Origin: Asticcacaulis solisilvae
GTDB taxonomy: Bacteria > Pseudomonadota > Alphaproteobacteria > Caulobacterales > Caulobacteraceae
NCBI RefSeq assembly: GCF_017875235.1
Contig: NZ_JAGGMI010000018.1
Location: 1-64,000 of the forward strand
DNA length: 64,000 nt
Reading direction: 5' to 3'
Notes under the pieces: model-generated
Database searches by the model: none
Seen by the model: the letters and a program-made list of their open reading frames with translations, nothing else
What the model was told of the DNA's origin: nothing
Shown: positions 41,971 through 51,258 of the stretch, in pieces
Position numbering within the stretch: position 1 is the first letter of the stretch
Layout: the number at the start of each line of letters is the position of its first letter
Made by a program: the position numbers and the translations under genes

Positions 41971-42633
41971 ATGAGCGAAGGATTCAAGTACAAGCCGCGT
42001 TTTATGGACATGCGCATCCGCCCTCCCAAGGAAGGCGAGGAACAAACGCGCCGTCCGGAAGAAGACGTATTGCAGCTCAAGCCGGGCCAAAAGCCTTGCG
42101 AATGGCCGGAGTGCCACAAGGCCGCGACCGCTCGGGCGCCGAAGTCGCGCGAAATGATGAACGAATTCTATAACTTCTGCCAGCTGCACGCCGGCGAGTA
42201 CAACAAGAACTGGAATTTCTTCGCCGGCATGTCCGAAGGCGAGGCGCGCCGTCACCGCGAATCGATCGCGACCGGCGACCGTCCGACCTGGGCGTTCCGG
42301 GCCTCGCGTCAGTCGCGCGAAGCCGCCAACTTTACGACCAAGGGCACCAAGGCCGGCGGCTTCTACGATCCGCACAGCGTCTTTGGCGCCGGCGCCGCGC
42401 CGAATCGCGACAAGGCCGTGCCGGCCGAGAAGCAGTACGGCAAGATCGAGCGCCAGGCCTTTGCCGATCTCGACCTCGAAGCCGGTGCGACCTGGGACCA
42501 GATACGCGTCCGCTATACCGAGCTGCTCAAGCGCTGCCACCCGGACAATAACGGCGGCGACCGTTCGGCCGAGGACAAGCTGCAGAGAGTTATCAAGGCT
42601 TATAAAGTCCTCAAAAAGATGCAAACCTCGTAA
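41971..42633 (+). CDS. J-domain (DnaJ-like) protein
   Basis: A 220-residue cytoplasmic protein with a C-terminal J domain: FADLDLEAGATWDQIRVRYTELLKRCHPDNNGGDRSAEDKLQRVIKAYKVLKK (about 167-219, by position), containing the obligatory HPD that stimulates DnaK. The N-terminal part has a CEWPECHKAATARAP motif with two cysteines and a histidine that may bind metal. Alphaproteobacteria often carry this gene next to bolA and cobST. I chose the ATG at 41971 as the first methionine before the conserved SEGFKYKPRF. Confidence 0.9.
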   Translation: MSEGFKYKPRFMDMRIRPPKEGEEQTRRPEEDVLQLKPGQKPCEWPECHKAATARAPKSREMMNEFYNFCQLHAGEYNKNWNFFAGMSEGEARRHRESIATGDRPTWAFRASRQSREAANFTTKGTKAGGFYDPHSVFGAGAAPNRDKAVPAEKQYGKIERQAFADLDLEAGATWDQIRVRYTELLKRCHPDNNGGDRSAEDKLQRVIKAYKVLKKMQTS

Positions 42634-42792
42634 AAGCCTTGGCTTTTTTGATGCGCTATCGCTTCGCTGCTTGAGCGCGGAGCGATCTGCGTCGCGGTCG
42701 TCGCTTGGCTGTATAAGGATACAGCCGGCGCTAGCCAGCTAGCATCTCATCCAATTTGAAGGCTTTTACCCGCCGTTACCTGTGGCGGAGCG

Positions 42793-43506
42793 TTACCTGC
42801 CTGCGAAGTAACCGTCACTACCCGAAGATGCGCCGGTGCGGCCGAACAGGTTGACCTGCCACATGCGGCGGGGTTTGAAACCGGTCGAGGCGTAGGCCCG
42901 CAAAGCAGATTCGTTGTCCGGTAGGGAGTGCAGGAAGGGAATGCGGCCTTCTGCCTTGATCTTGCTGCCCATGACAGAGATCAGTTGTTTGGCCAGGCCG
43001 CGCCCCTGATAATCCGGGTGCGTGCAGATGGCCGTAATCTCCGTATAGCCCGGCAGGCACATGCGTTCGCCCGCCATGGCGATCAGCCGGCCATTGTCGC
43101 GGATGCCGACAAAATCGCCCTTTTCGATGGTTCGTGTGCCGAAAGGTCCCGGCCGCGTCAGCGCCGTAAGCTCCAGGATGTCGGGCACATCAGCCTTGGT
43201 CAGCGGTTGGATATTCGCACTGACCGGACCCGGGCGGAAATCGTCGGCCACCAGTTGCATGACATCGAACGCCGTCATCCGTTCAAGACCAGCGGGCGCA
43301 TCCAGGGCAGTGTTCGCCCACACGACCGCATTGCCGTCATTGGGCACCACGTTGCCGAGATGCTCCAAAGCGTCGGGCGTTTCGAACGCCGCGAACGGCG
43401 ACACATCGGCGGGATAACGCAGGACAGGCGGCCTGCCTTCGGCCAGATGGGCATGGCGCGTCGTCAGGGCATGCCAGACGGGGTTATCGAGGACGAAATG
43501 CGCCAT
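42793..43506 (-). CDS. GNAT-family N-acetyltransferase
   Basis: A 237-residue acetyltransferase. The C-terminal GNAT core has AICTHPDYQGRGLAKQLISVMG (acetyl-CoA loop Q/RxxGxG/A) and FLHSLPDNESALRAYASTGFKPRRMW. The N-terminal half (to about 95) is a degenerate GNAT-like module, as in FR47-type proteins. It interrupts the expected neighbourhood of J-domain and cobS genes. Substrate unknown. Confidence 0.88.
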   Translation of the reverse strand: MAHFVLDNPVWHALTTRHAHLAEGRPPVLRYPADVSPFAAFETPDALEHLGNVVPNDGNAVVWANTALDAPAGLERMTAFDVMQLVADDFRPGPVSANIQPLTKADVPDILELTALTRPGPFGTRTIEKGDFVGIRDNGRLIAMAGERMCLPGYTEITAICTHPDYQGRGLAKQLISVMGSKIKAEGRIPFLHSLPDNESALRAYASTGFKPRRMWQVNLFGRTGASSGSDGYFAGR

Positions 43507-43581
43507 AGGTGGTCCTGTTGCCGCTTTTGGGTGGGTGCCTCATATAGGCAGGACGGCAAATCCTGCCAAGACGAGGACGTC

Positions 43582-44028
43582 ATGACACTTTCAAAAGGCG
43601 GATGCCAGTGCGGCGCGGTGCGCTTTGAAGTCAAAGGCCCGCTCGGCAAGGCGTCGGTCTGCCACTGCCGCATGTGCCAGAAGGCGTTCGGCAATGTCTT
43701 CGCACCGCTGGTGTCGATCCCTGAGGGTGCGCTGAAGTGGACAAAGGCCGAGCCCAGGCGCTTTCAAAGCTCCAACCTCGTCCAGCGCGGCTTTTGTCCA
43801 GAGTGCGGCACGCCCCTGACCTATGAAGCGCCGGACGGGCTGGCCGTGGCGATCGGCGCGTTCGATCACCCGGAGCGCATCGAACCGGAAATCCAGTTCG
43901 GTATCGAAGGCCGCATTCCGTGGATGGACCATGTCAATGATTGGCCGGTGCGCGAAACCCTCGACGACATCGAGGCGGCGCCATTTCTCGACAAGCTGGA
44001 AAGCTATCAATACCCTGACGAGGTCTGA
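43582..44028 (+). CDS. GFA (CENP-V/glutathione-dependent formaldehyde-activating enzyme) family protein
   Basis: A 148-residue zinc protein with the GFA pattern: GGCQCGAVRFEV (7-18), SVCHCRMCQKAFG (about 25-37) and RGFCPECGTPLTYE (about 70-83), giving seven cysteines for one structural and one possible catalytic zinc. Despite the family name, most members have no proven link to formaldehyde. Long frames that start further upstream run antisense through the GNAT gene and are spurious. Confidence 0.88.
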   Translation: MTLSKGGCQCGAVRFEVKGPLGKASVCHCRMCQKAFGNVFAPLVSIPEGALKWTKAEPRRFQSSNLVQRGFCPECGTPLTYEAPDGLAVAIGAFDHPERIEPEIQFGIEGRIPWMDHVNDWPVRETLDDIEAAPFLDKLESYQYPDEV

Positions 44029-44079
44029 TTTCTGTCGCGCAACCTATCCCGAAACCGGAGGCCACTTTCGGGGTTGCGC

Positions 44080-44511
44080 TTAACTGAACGGTTCGAAGCA
44101 GTCGTAATTGCGCTGGCGGAAGATCTTGCCGTCGCGCAGTTCGAAGACGCTGCACACGTGCGCCGTCATCGTGTCGCCGGCTTGCAGCTTGCCGAAATCG
44201 ACATTCAGCACGCCGCGCCACAGGCATTCGGCCGCCACGACATCGCCGTCACAGATCAGGGCATTGATATGGAAGGTCTGGCTTCGTACCGATGTCCGGC
44301 CGCGATGAAAGGCCGTCTTGACGTCTTCCAGGTTCGAGACCACGCCTTCCTTGCGCAGCGCGTTCGGCCATTCGGTGTGTTTGACGTCCGGATGGTAGCA
44401 CGAAACGATGGTGTCGAGATCGCCGTCCTCGATCGCCCTGAGAAAGGTTTTGATCACTGTGCGGTTGGGATCGGACGCCGGTTTGTCGGCCTGGAGCGCG
44501 GGCTGTGTCAT
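44080..44511 (-). CDS. SnoaL/NTF2-like protein
   Basis: A 143-residue NTF2-fold protein: TVIKTFLRAIEDGDLDTIVSCYHPDVKHTEWPN is the helix-strand entry typical of SnoaL-like and ketosteroid-isomerase-like proteins, followed by HINALICDGDVVAAECLWRGVL and VCSVFELRDGKIFRQRNYDCFEPF. Members include cyclases, isomerases and inert binding proteins, so no reaction can be named. The ATG at 44511 is chosen over an upstream GTG at 44541. Confidence 0.82.
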   Translation of the reverse strand: MTQPALQADKPASDPNRTVIKTFLRAIEDGDLDTIVSCYHPDVKHTEWPNALRKEGVVSNLEDVKTAFHRGRTSVRSQTFHINALICDGDVVAAECLWRGVLNVDFGKLQAGDTMTAHVCSVFELRDGKIFRQRNYDCFEPFS

Positions 44512-44603
44512 GCTGGCATTTTTAGCGAAAAAATATGACACAGTGCAAACATTAAGGGTTGTTTCGCCCGTCCGAACGGCCTAGCTGAAAACCGTCTGTT
44601 CAA

Positions 44604-44646
44604 GCGCAATCCAAAAAGTGCTTCGCGGTTTTTGGATAGATTGCGC
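44604..44646. repeat. Hairpin upstream of cobS
   Basis: GCGCAATCCAAAAA (44604-44617) pairs with TTTTTGGATAGATTGCGC (44629-44646) with a 4-base bulge and loop GTGCTTCGCGG. It ends 32 bp before the cobS start and could be an attenuator, a terminator of the opposite-strand gene, or a dispersed repeat. Confidence 0.5.
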
Positions 44647-44678
44647 GCTCGCAAAAATACTCGATTGAAAGCCAAAGA

Positions 44679-45680
44679 ATGCCTGCCGATCTTGAATATG
44701 CCGATCCGTTGCTGAACCTGAAACCGGATAAAAAGGTCAGCATTCGCGAGGTGTTCGGCGTCGATGCCGACATGATGGTGCCGGCCTTTTCCAACCGCGA
44801 CAACCACGTGCCGGATATCGATGAGGCCTACCGCTTCGATCCGCAGACGACGCTTGCCATCTGCGCCGGCTTTGCTTTCGATCGCCGCGTGATGGTCCAG
44901 GGCTTCCACGGCACGGGTAAATCGACGCACATCGAACAGATCGCCGCGCGCCTGAACTGGCCGCTGGTCCGCGTCAACCTCGACAGCCACGTCAGCCGGA
45001 TCGACCTGATCGGCAAGGACGCCATCGTGCTGAAGGACGGCCAGCAGGTCACGGAATTCCGTGAAGGCATCCTGCCGTGGGCGCTGCAACGTCCCGTCGC
45101 CCTGGTGTTCGATGAATACGACGCCGGCCGTCCGGACGTCATGTTCGTCATCCAACGCGTGCTGGAAGCGCAGGGCCGCCTGACCTTGCTGGACCAGAAC
45201 AAGGTCATCAAGCCGAACGCAAACTTCCGCCTGTTTTCGACGACCAACACCATCGGTCTCGGCGACACGACCGGCCTCTATCACGGCACCCAGCAGATCA
45301 ACCAGGGCCAGATGGACCGCTGGTCGTTGGTCACCACGCTCAACTATTTGAGCCATGACGCCGAGGTCGAGATCGTCCTGGCCAAGGTGCCGGAATTCAA
45401 CACGCCGGAAAAGCGCCAGATCATCGATGCCATGGTGCGCGTCGCCGACTACTCGCGTTCGGCCTTCGCCAATGGCGACATCTCGACCGTCATGAGCCCG
45501 CGGACCGTCATCACCTGGGCGCAGAACACGCTGATCTTCGGCGACGATCCGGAATTGGCCTTCCGCCTGTCCTTCCTGAACAAGTCCGACGAACTGGAAC
45601 GCCACACCCTGGCGGAGTTCTACCAGCGCGCCTTTGGTACGGACGTCAAGGAATCGGCTCTCAAAGTGAAGGTGATCTGA
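44679..45680 (+). CDS. cobS: Cobaltochelatase subunit CobS (AAA+ ATPase)
   Basis: A 333-residue AAA+ ATPase that, with CobT and CobN, inserts cobalt into hydrogenobyrinate a,c-diamide in aerobic B12 synthesis. The Walker A is GFHGTGKST (75-83), Walker B is [10 protein letters not shown] (about 140-149), and [18 protein letters not shown] contains sensor 1 and the CobS-specific loop. It is followed by a repeat and then cobT. cobN is not in this window; in alphaproteobacteria cobST are commonly unlinked from it. Confidence 0.97.
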   Translation: MPADLEYADPLLNLKPDKKVSIREVFGVDADMMVPAFSNRDNHVPDIDEAYRFDPQTTLAICAGFAFDRRVMVQGFHGTGKSTHIEQIAARLNWPLVRVNLDSHVSRIDLIGKDAIVLKDGQQVTEFREGILPWALQRPVALVFDEYDAGRPDVMFVIQRVLEAQGRLTLLDQNKVIKPNANFRLFSTTNTIGLGDTTGLYHGTQQINQGQMDRWSLVTTLNYLSHDAEVEIVLAKVPEFNTPEKRQIIDAMVRVADYSRSAFANGDISTVMSPRTVITWAQNTLIFGDDPELAFRLSFLNKSDELERHTLAEFYQRAFGTDVKESALKVKVI

Positions 45681-45682
45681 TC

Positions 45683-45836
45683 TTCTCCTCCCCATGAGAA
45701 TGGGGAGGGGAACCACGAAGTGGTGGAGGGGTAGGCTGCGTCTGTGGAATACCCCTCCGTCATTCCGCCAAGGCGGAATGCCACCTCCCCAGCCTCGCCG
45801 GCAGGCAATCGCTAGGGAGGAGAGTTGGAAGGAACC
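45683..45836. repeat. Palindromic repeat, type B, between cobS and cobT
   Basis: CTCCTCCCCATGAGAATGGGGAGGGG opens the element with a perfect inner hairpin and ACCACGAAGTGGT follows. CATTCCGCCAAGGCGGAATG, CCTCGCCGGCAGG and CTAGGGAGGAGAG end it. It fills nearly all of the cobS-cobT gap and overlaps the region just upstream of the cobT start, so it may affect cobT translation. Confidence 0.7.
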
Positions 45837-45847
45837 CGCGAGCCGCC

Positions 45848-47698
45848 ATGCCGCCCAAAACGACCATCTTAAGCGAACCGTTCAAAAAGGCCCTGGTGCA
45901 CTCCACCCGCGCCCTGGCCGAGGATTCCGAGCTTGAGATCATCTTCGGCTCGGATGGCCCAAAGCGTGACGGCAATAAGCTGACCCTGCCGCACCCGCCG
46001 CGCGACCTGGCGCCACGTCAGGCACAGACCATCCGTGGCGTTGCCGACCGGGCCGCCTTGCGTATCGCCCACCACAATGACCGCATCCATGCCAGCGCCC
46101 GTCCGCGTGACGACAAGAGCGCCGAAGCCTTCGATGCTTTGGAAGAGGCGCGGCTGGAGGCCCTGGGCGCCCGCGCGCTGATGGGCGTGCGCGCCAATCT
46201 CCATGCTGCGAATGTCAGCGAGCTGGAACGCAAGGGGACGGGCCGCAAGGAGCAGAAGGACGAGCTGAATTTCGCCGATATGCTGGGCCAGATCGCGCGC
46301 GAGCACCTGACCGGAGACAGCGTGCCGGGCCTGATCGAGCGTGTCGTCAACTTCTTCCGCGGCGAGGTCGAGGACAAGGCCGGCAACCGCTTGCGCGCGC
46401 TTCTGCCCTATATCCATGACCAGAAGCGCTTTTCCGAAGAAGCGCGCCGCATCCTGACCGATCTCGACCTCAAGGACGACAGTCTCGATGCCGAGAAGGA
46501 AAAGCAGGACCAGGGCGAGGACGAAGACAACGAAGGCGATGCCGAGACCGAGGATCAGGACGACAACGAGCCTGAGGCCGAGGAGGACAACCGTCCCGAA
46601 CAGGACGAACCACGCGCCGATGGCCAGGAACAGTCCGAGGAGGGCGAGGACGACTACACCCAGATGCAGGGCGACCCGCAGATGGCATCGGAGTCGACCA
46701 GCGACGAAATACCGGACGGGGAGGCCGGCGAGGTCGACTTCCGCGACCAGGGCGCGCCGGACACGCCGATCAAGCCCGACTATGAGATCTATACCAAGCA
46801 GTTCGACGAGGTCGTGACGGCCGAAGAGCTGTGCGATCCGGAAGAGCTGGAACGCCTGCGCGGCTTCCTCAATGCGCAACTGGCGAACATGGCCAGCGTC
46901 GTGTCGCGCCTGGCCAACCGCCTGCAGCGCAAGCTGATGGCGCAGCAGAACCGCTCGTGGACCTTCGACCTCGAAGAAGGCGTGCTGGATGCCGCCAAGC
47001 TGACGCGGGTCATCGTTGATCCGTCGGCCCCTCTGTCATTCAAGCAGGAAAAGGACACCGAGTTCCGCGATACGGTGGTGACGCTTCTGCTCGACAATTC
47101 GGGCTCGATGCGGGGCCGGCCGATCATGGTCGCCGCCATGTGCGCCGACATCCTGGCGCGGACCCTGGAGCGCGTCGGCGTCAAGGTCGAGATCCTGGGC
47201 TTTACCACCAAGGCGTGGAAGGGCGGCCAGTCGCGCGAAGCCTGGGTGCGTTCGGGCAAGCCTGCGGGGCCGGGCCGGCTTAATGACCTGCGCCACATCA
47301 TCTATAAGGCCGCCGACAATCCGTGGCGCCGGGCACATAAGAACCTCGGCCTGATGATGCGCGAGGGGCTGCTGAAGGAAAACATCGACGGCGAGGCACT
47401 GAACTGGGCCTATGGCCGCCTGGCCGGCCGGCCCGAGCAGCGCAAGATCCTGATGGTCATTTCGGACGGCGCGCCGGTCGATGACTCGACGCTGAGCGTC
47501 AATTCGGGGCACTATCTCGAAAACCACCTGCGCAAGGTGATTGCCGATATCGAAGGCGCGCGGAGAGTTGAGCTGGTGGCGATCGGCATTGGCCACGACG
47601 TGACGCGCTACTACAAGCGCGCCTTGACGCTCATCGATGTCGAGCACTTGGCTGGCGGTCTGATGGATAAGCTCACAGAGTTGTTCTCCGAACCCTAG
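45848..47698 (+). CDS. cobT: Cobaltochelatase subunit CobT
   Basis: A 616-residue partner of CobS. An N-terminal helical region is followed by a long acidic linker (about 212-300, rich in Glu, Asp and Gln) and a C-terminal von Willebrand A domain with the MIDAS motif DNSGSM (about 418-423) and [12 protein letters not shown]. This layout is characteristic of CobT and of BchD/ChlD. The linker makes protein mass behave abnormally in gels. Start is ATG at 45848, just after the type-B repeat. Confidence 0.96.
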   Translation: MPPKTTILSEPFKKALVHSTRALAEDSELEIIFGSDGPKRDGNKLTLPHPPRDLAPRQAQTIRGVADRAALRIAHHNDRIHASARPRDDKSAEAFDALEEARLEALGARALMGVRANLHAANVSELERKGTGRKEQKDELNFADMLGQIAREHLTGDSVPGLIERVVNFFRGEVEDKAGNRLRALLPYIHDQKRFSEEARRILTDLDLKDDSLDAEKEKQDQGEDEDNEGDAETEDQDDNEPEAEEDNRPEQDEPRADGQEQSEEGEDDYTQMQGDPQMASESTSDEIPDGEAGEVDFRDQGAPDTPIKPDYEIYTKQFDEVVTAEELCDPEELERLRGFLNAQLANMASVVSRLANRLQRKLMAQQNRSWTFDLEEGVLDAAKLTRVIVDPSAPLSFKQEKDTEFRDTVVTLLLDNSGSMRGRPIMVAAMCADILARTLERVGVKVEILGFTTKAWKGGQSREAWVRSGKPAGPGRLNDLRHIIYKAADNPWRRAHKNLGLMMREGLLKENIDGEALNWAYGRLAGRPEQRKILMVISDGAPVDDSTLSVNSGHYLENHLRKVIADIEGARRVELVAIGIGHDVTRYYKRALTLIDVEHLAGGLMDKLTELFSEP

Positions 47699-47741
47699 AC
47701 CGTCACGTCCGTGCCATGTTTGTGAGGGATCCCCAATATCT

Positions 47742-48746
47742 ATGACGCAAGTTAGCAAACGCCCTCGAACTTACTCCTCCCCAGGTTACTGGGGAGGGGG
47801 ACCGCGCCGGCTTGCCGGCGTGGTGGTGGGGGCTCTTGCTTTGCTTGCCACAAGCACCACACAGGCTGCCCTGCATCCCTACGGTCAGAAGCGCACGCTG
47901 AACATCCAGCCCCTGCCGGCCGCCAGCGACGCCCATCCGGTCAATCCGGCTGTCCGCTACGCCGGCGGTTACGAACTGTCGCCGCAACCACGCATGTGGC
48001 AGTTCCGCGGCATGTCTGACCTGCGCGTCACGCCGGGCAATGGCGCCCCGCGTGTCGAGGTCATCAGCGATATCGGCGTCGCCATCAGCTTCGACCTCAA
48101 GCAGGACGCGCCGATCGATCTCGAACAGCTGCGCGGCGACGACGGCAAGACGTTCACCAACCGCTTGTTCAGCGACGCCGAAGACAGCGCCTTTGATCCG
48201 CGCACTGGCACGCGCTACGTTGCGTTCGAGCGCACTCACCGCATCATGGCCTTCCGCAACGGCTGGACGCAAAAGGGCGAAACGCTTCAGCTCAGTGGTC
48301 TGCCTGTCTTTCCCGCCAATGAGGGCATAGAAGGCCTGACGCTGGTCGGCGACAGCCTCCTGGCCGGTGGCGAAGGCGGCGGCTTCTGGCTCTGTCCCCT
48401 GACGACCCTGGCCTGCCGCCAAGTCAAGGGACCGCAGGTGCCGGGCTTTATGTACAAGCTGACCTCGCTGACGACGCTGGAACCTGGCGGCAATGAGGTC
48501 CTGGCCCTCTATCGTTTCTATAATCCGCTGATCGGCCTGCGCAGCCAGTTGCGCCTGCTTCGGCTGAACGGCGACCGCCTGACCGTGGTGAGCGATCTTT
48601 TGAAGATCGCACCGCCCATGCCGGCCGACAATTACGAAGGCGTGGCGGCGGTGAAGACGGCGACCGGCTATCGCTTCTACCTGATCTGCGACAATCTCGA
48701 TCCGGTCGCCAAGCCCAAGCTGCTCGTTTACGACTGGACGCGCTGA
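47742..48746 (+). CDS. Exported protein with esterase-like activity of phytase domain
   Basis: A 334-residue exported protein. An odd N-terminus (TYSSPGYWGGGPRRLAGVVVGALALLATSTTQA) ends in a plausible signal-peptide cleavage after TTQA; part of it is encoded by a palindromic repeat. The mature protein matches the phytase-like esterase family: FRGMSDLRVT, DAEDSAFDPRTGTRYVAFERTHRIMAF, and ANEGIEGLTL. These are beta-propeller-like proteins of unclear substrate. Its stop overlaps the AraC gene start by 1 bp (TGATG). Confidence 0.8.
   Translation: MTQVSKRPRTYSSPGYWGGGPRRLAGVVVGALALLATSTTQAALHPYGQKRTLNIQPLPAASDAHPVNPAVRYAGGYELSPQPRMWQFRGMSDLRVTPGNGAPRVEVISDIGVAISFDLKQDAPIDLEQLRGDDGKTFTNRLFSDAEDSAFDPRTGTRYVAFERTHRIMAFRNGWTQKGETLQLSGLPVFPANEGIEGLTLVGDSLLAGGEGGGFWLCPLTTLACRQVKGPQVPGFMYKLTSLTTLEPGGNEVLALYRFYNPLIGLRSQLRLLRLNGDRLTVVSDLLKIAPPMPADNYEGVAAVKTATGYRFYLICDNLDPVAKPKLLVYDWTR
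47772..47838. repeat. Palindromic repeat, type B, within a signal-peptide coding region
   Basis: CTCCTCCCCAGGTTACTGGGGAGGGGGACC, CGCCGGCTTGCCGGCG and GTGGTGGGGGCTC follow in the order seen in other type-B elements (compare GAATGGTGGTGGGGGC near 32545). Here the element is translated in the signal peptide of the phytase-like gene. Confidence 0.75.
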
Positions 48747-49741
48747 TGCTTGCCGTGCTGGCGCCCGCCACTGCCGCCTGTCAATTGATGATGGCGCTGA
48801 TCATCTGGCGCAGGACGCAATTGCCGGGGCGGAGTGATCTGGCGATCAGCCTGATCTCTGGCACCGCCTACTTTCTTCATGCTGCGTTTCCAGACGATTT
48901 GCGCTTCCTGCTGCCGATCGTCCTGGCGGCGCCCCTGGCATGTAACCGCGCCATTCGCGCCGGTTTTGAGACATCGCGCCGTCCCGTTTGGCAGGACCTT
49001 GGCATTCTGGTCTTTCTCTTAGGATTCGGTTTGGCCGCGCGCGTTGGTGCACCGGGATGGACGGGCCTGGCGTCGAGCCTCTTGAGCCTCGCGCTTTTCG
49101 TCGAACTGCCGATCATCGTCTGGCGCGGCCTGCCGGACGACCTGGTCGCCGCCCGGCGAAGCATCCGTATCTGGGCGCTGGGGCTGTCGGCAGTGCTGGG
49201 CGCCGGCGTGGCCATCGCCTCGGTCCTGGGCGGCGCTGTCTGGGCCGTCCCGATCGCTGCCGGGCTGACCTGCGGGCTGATCTTTGCCGCCGTCGCCTTT
49301 GGCGGTGGATTGCCCGACACGCTGTCAGCGTCGCCGCAGGCCGCCAAAAGCCCGCTCGACAGCCGCGAGCAGCAGATACTGCGCCGCCTCCGTGAGGTCA
49401 TAGCCGAAGCCTATAGCGACCCAAATCTGACCCTGTCGAAACTGGCGCAGCGCCTTGACGTTCCGGAACATCGCCTGCGCCGCGTCATCCATTTGGGCGA
49501 GGGCCAGGGCAATTTCAGCGCCTGGCTGAGCGGCTATCGCATCGCCGCGTTCAAGGCGCGTATCGACGAGGACGCAACCATCCTGACGCTTGCCCTGGCT
49601 GTCGGCTACAATTCGCTGTCCGCCTTCAACCGCGCTTTCAAAGCAGCGGAGGGCGTGACCCCCAGCGCCTTTCGGGCGGCGCGAAAGGCGAATGCGAAAG
49701 CAATCAGCGAGCCCACGCCGGAAACGCCCAACGCGACATAG
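48746..49741 (+). CDS. AraC-family regulator with N-terminal membrane domain
   Basis: A 331-residue protein. Residues about 1-195 contain six or seven hydrophobic segments (for example ILVFLLGFGLAARVG and LGLSAVLGAGVAIASVLGG). The C-terminal AraC helix-turn-helix pair follows: LTLSKLAQRLDVPEHRLRRVIHLGEG and ILTLALAVGYNSLSAFNRAFKAAEGVTPSAFRAARK. It is probably a membrane-bound regulator. One-base overlap with the phytase-like gene suggests co-expression. Its last 136 bp overlap the convergent membrane-protein gene. Confidence 0.85.
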   Translation: MLAVLAPATAACQLMMALIIWRRTQLPGRSDLAISLISGTAYFLHAAFPDDLRFLLPIVLAAPLACNRAIRAGFETSRRPVWQDLGILVFLLGFGLAARVGAPGWTGLASSLLSLALFVELPIIVWRGLPDDLVAARRSIRIWALGLSAVLGAGVAIASVLGGAVWAVPIAAGLTCGLIFAAVAFGGGLPDTLSASPQAAKSPLDSREQQILRRLREVIAEAYSDPNLTLSKLAQRLDVPEHRLRRVIHLGEGQGNFSAWLSGYRIAAFKARIDEDATILTLALAVGYNSLSAFNRAFKAAEGVTPSAFRAARKANAKAISEPTPETPNAT

Positions 49742-50289
49742 GGCGATGGAAACAGTGTCGCTGCCGCTACCGACATCAGGGCGGCAATCAGCCCGGCCAT
49801 ACGGAAGGCATGCTCCGCCGGGTTCAGCCATAACCGCCAGCGCGACGGCAGAAGCGTGCGGACCACGTCCCAGCCGCCATAAGTCACCAAGCTGCCGGCG
49901 GTGGCGTAAACGAGCGCAGGGGGCCAGTTAAGCAGGCTTTCGATCCGTGACATTCCGAAAAGACCGGTACCCGCCATGACCACCAGAATGGCTGGGCCTA
50001 GATCGCCAAGGCGCCGTCCATTCTCTTTCAGTTTCAGGGCACGCACGCCGGCCCAGAGGTTGTAGCTGATGACTATGCTGACGCCCATCAGGTCCAACTT
50101 GCCGCGAAAAACAAAGGCACCGATCAGCGCCGTGGTCACGCAGGCGATCGCCAGGCCCACCGTGATCCTGCCCATCATCTGGTGGACGCCGCCCCCCTTG
50201 CGGCGCGCCAGGACGACCAGGCCGGTCAGAATGGCCAGCGAACCGGCGGTTACGTGGGTGATGATGTTGAGGACGTGGATATCGGGCAT
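49606..50289 (-). CDS. DUF2306-like seven-helix membrane protein
   Basis: A 227-residue integral membrane protein. The first helices show HVTAGSLAILTGLVVLARRKGGGVHQMMGRI, the H...G...KG...H..GR pattern of DUF2306-type proteins. Further helices follow to about residue 205. The AGGAGG RBS 4 bp before the ATG at 50289 fixes the start; an earlier frame start is unlikely. The 3' end overlaps the convergent AraC gene by 136 bp. Confidence 0.75.
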   Translation of the reverse strand: MPDIHVLNIITHVTAGSLAILTGLVVLARRKGGGVHQMMGRITVGLAIACVTTALIGAFVFRGKLDLMGVSIVISYNLWAGVRALKLKENGRRLGDLGPAILVVMAGTGLFGMSRIESLLNWPPALVYATAGSLVTYGGWDVVRTLLPSRWRLWLNPAEHAFRMAGLIAALMSVAAATLFPSPYVALGVSGVGSLIAFAFAFRAARKALGVTPSAALKARLKADSEL

Positions 50290-50373
50290 GAAACCTCCTG
50301 TTGGAAGGGCTGTCATGCGGCGAGCCAGACGCCGTTTCCGGCCGATTTCTGAAAACGGTCAGCTTTCAGGCAA

Positions 50374-50400
50374 CAAAAAACCCGGCGCGACGGCCGGGTT
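50374..50400 (-). terminator. Rho-independent terminator of rpmB
   Basis: On the minus strand AACCCGGC pairs with GCCGGGTT across a 6-base loop (50393-50400 with 50379-50386), followed by a run of Ts (complement of 50374-50380). It lies 25 bp after the rpmB stop codon. Confidence 0.85.
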
Positions 50401-50424
50401 CTTCAAATTCACGGGAAGCAGGCT

Positions 50425-50718
50425 TTAGGCCTTGGCTTCGTCCAGCTTCGCCTTGATCTGCTTCTTCAGGCGACGGGCGCGCAGGGACAGGTCTGCGTCG
50501 TCGGCCTTGATCAGGAAGGCGTCCAGGCCGCCACGGAAGTCGAGCGTGCGCAGGGCGGCGTTCGAGATCTTCAGGCGATAGGACTGGCCCAGCGCTTCCG
50601 AAGCGAGGGCGGTTTGACGCAGGGACGGCAGGAAGCGGCGCTTCGTCTTGATGTTGGAGTGGCTCACGGAATGGCCAACCATCGGGCCGACACCGGTGAG
50701 TTCGCAGCGACGCGACAT
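50425..50718 (-). CDS. rpmB: 50S ribosomal protein L28
   Basis: A 97-residue ribosomal protein. The N-terminal [22 protein letters not shown] and the [10 protein letters not shown] motif are those of alphaproteobacterial L28, which is longer than the E. coli protein. The [17 protein letters not shown] block and a basic Lys-rich C-terminus follow. The ATG at 50718 is preferred to one three codons earlier. It binds 23S rRNA late in 50S assembly. A strong terminator follows. Confidence 0.97.
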   Translation of the reverse strand: MSRRCELTGVGPMVGHSVSHSNIKTKRRFLPSLRQTALASEALGQSYRLKISNAALRTLDFRGGLDAFLIKADDADLSLRARRLKKQIKAKLDEAKA

Positions 50719-50844
50719 GGGTTCCACCTTAGGAAAGAAAAAATGACAGACATGCCTGCGGCGAAGCCGAGGCTTGAAGAGGGGCGTTCTATAGGCAAAG
50801 AGGTTCGGCAGGTCAAGGGGAAAACGCCACCTGACCTGCCGGTT

Positions 50845-51258
50845 TCAGTTCAGCCCGAAATGCCGGCCGGCAAATGCCCGCGGCGTGTCGGTCGTCGGGC
50901 GCACAACGATCTGGTGATCGTCCCGCCAAAGGACTTCCCGCGGCCGGCGGAGCTTGATGGCTTCCACGGGGACGCCGCCTTCGCCGATCAGCCAGGCACA
51001 GTACCGCGCCCGCTCTATGCACTCACGCGCGGCCGGATGGAACCAGCAGACGCCGTAAATGCTGCCGCGCCGCTTGAAGTGACGCGAGACCCGGCCGGGA
51101 ATGGGCAAATAGTCGTTGAACCAGTCGAACTGGCCGTCGAGCTCCCGGCGAATCCAGTCGGGACATCCGGTCCGCGACAGATACCAGGAAGCCCGGAAAA
51201 AGCCGGTCTCCGCGCCCGTCATCCGGTCGCGGAGCGGCGTTACGAACCGCACATACAT
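50845..51258 (-). CDS. Unknown protein rich in Trp and Arg
   Basis: A 137-residue protein with no family I recognise. It starts MYVRFVTPLRDRMTG and contains WYLSRTGCPDWIRRELDGQFDWFNDYLP, GVCWFHPAARECIERARYCAWLIGEGG and LRRPREVLWRDDHQIVVRP; ten tryptophans or more and many arginines suggest a compact nucleic-acid- or protein-binding fold, but this is a guess. The ATG at 51258 is preferred over an in-frame start at 51294. It lies between rpmB and the carD terminator. Confidence 0.6.
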   Translation of the reverse strand: MYVRFVTPLRDRMTGAETGFFRASWYLSRTGCPDWIRRELDGQFDWFNDYLPIPGRVSRHFKRRGSIYGVCWFHPAARECIERARYCAWLIGEGGVPVEAIKLRRPREVLWRDDHQIVVRPTTDTPRAFAGRHFGLN

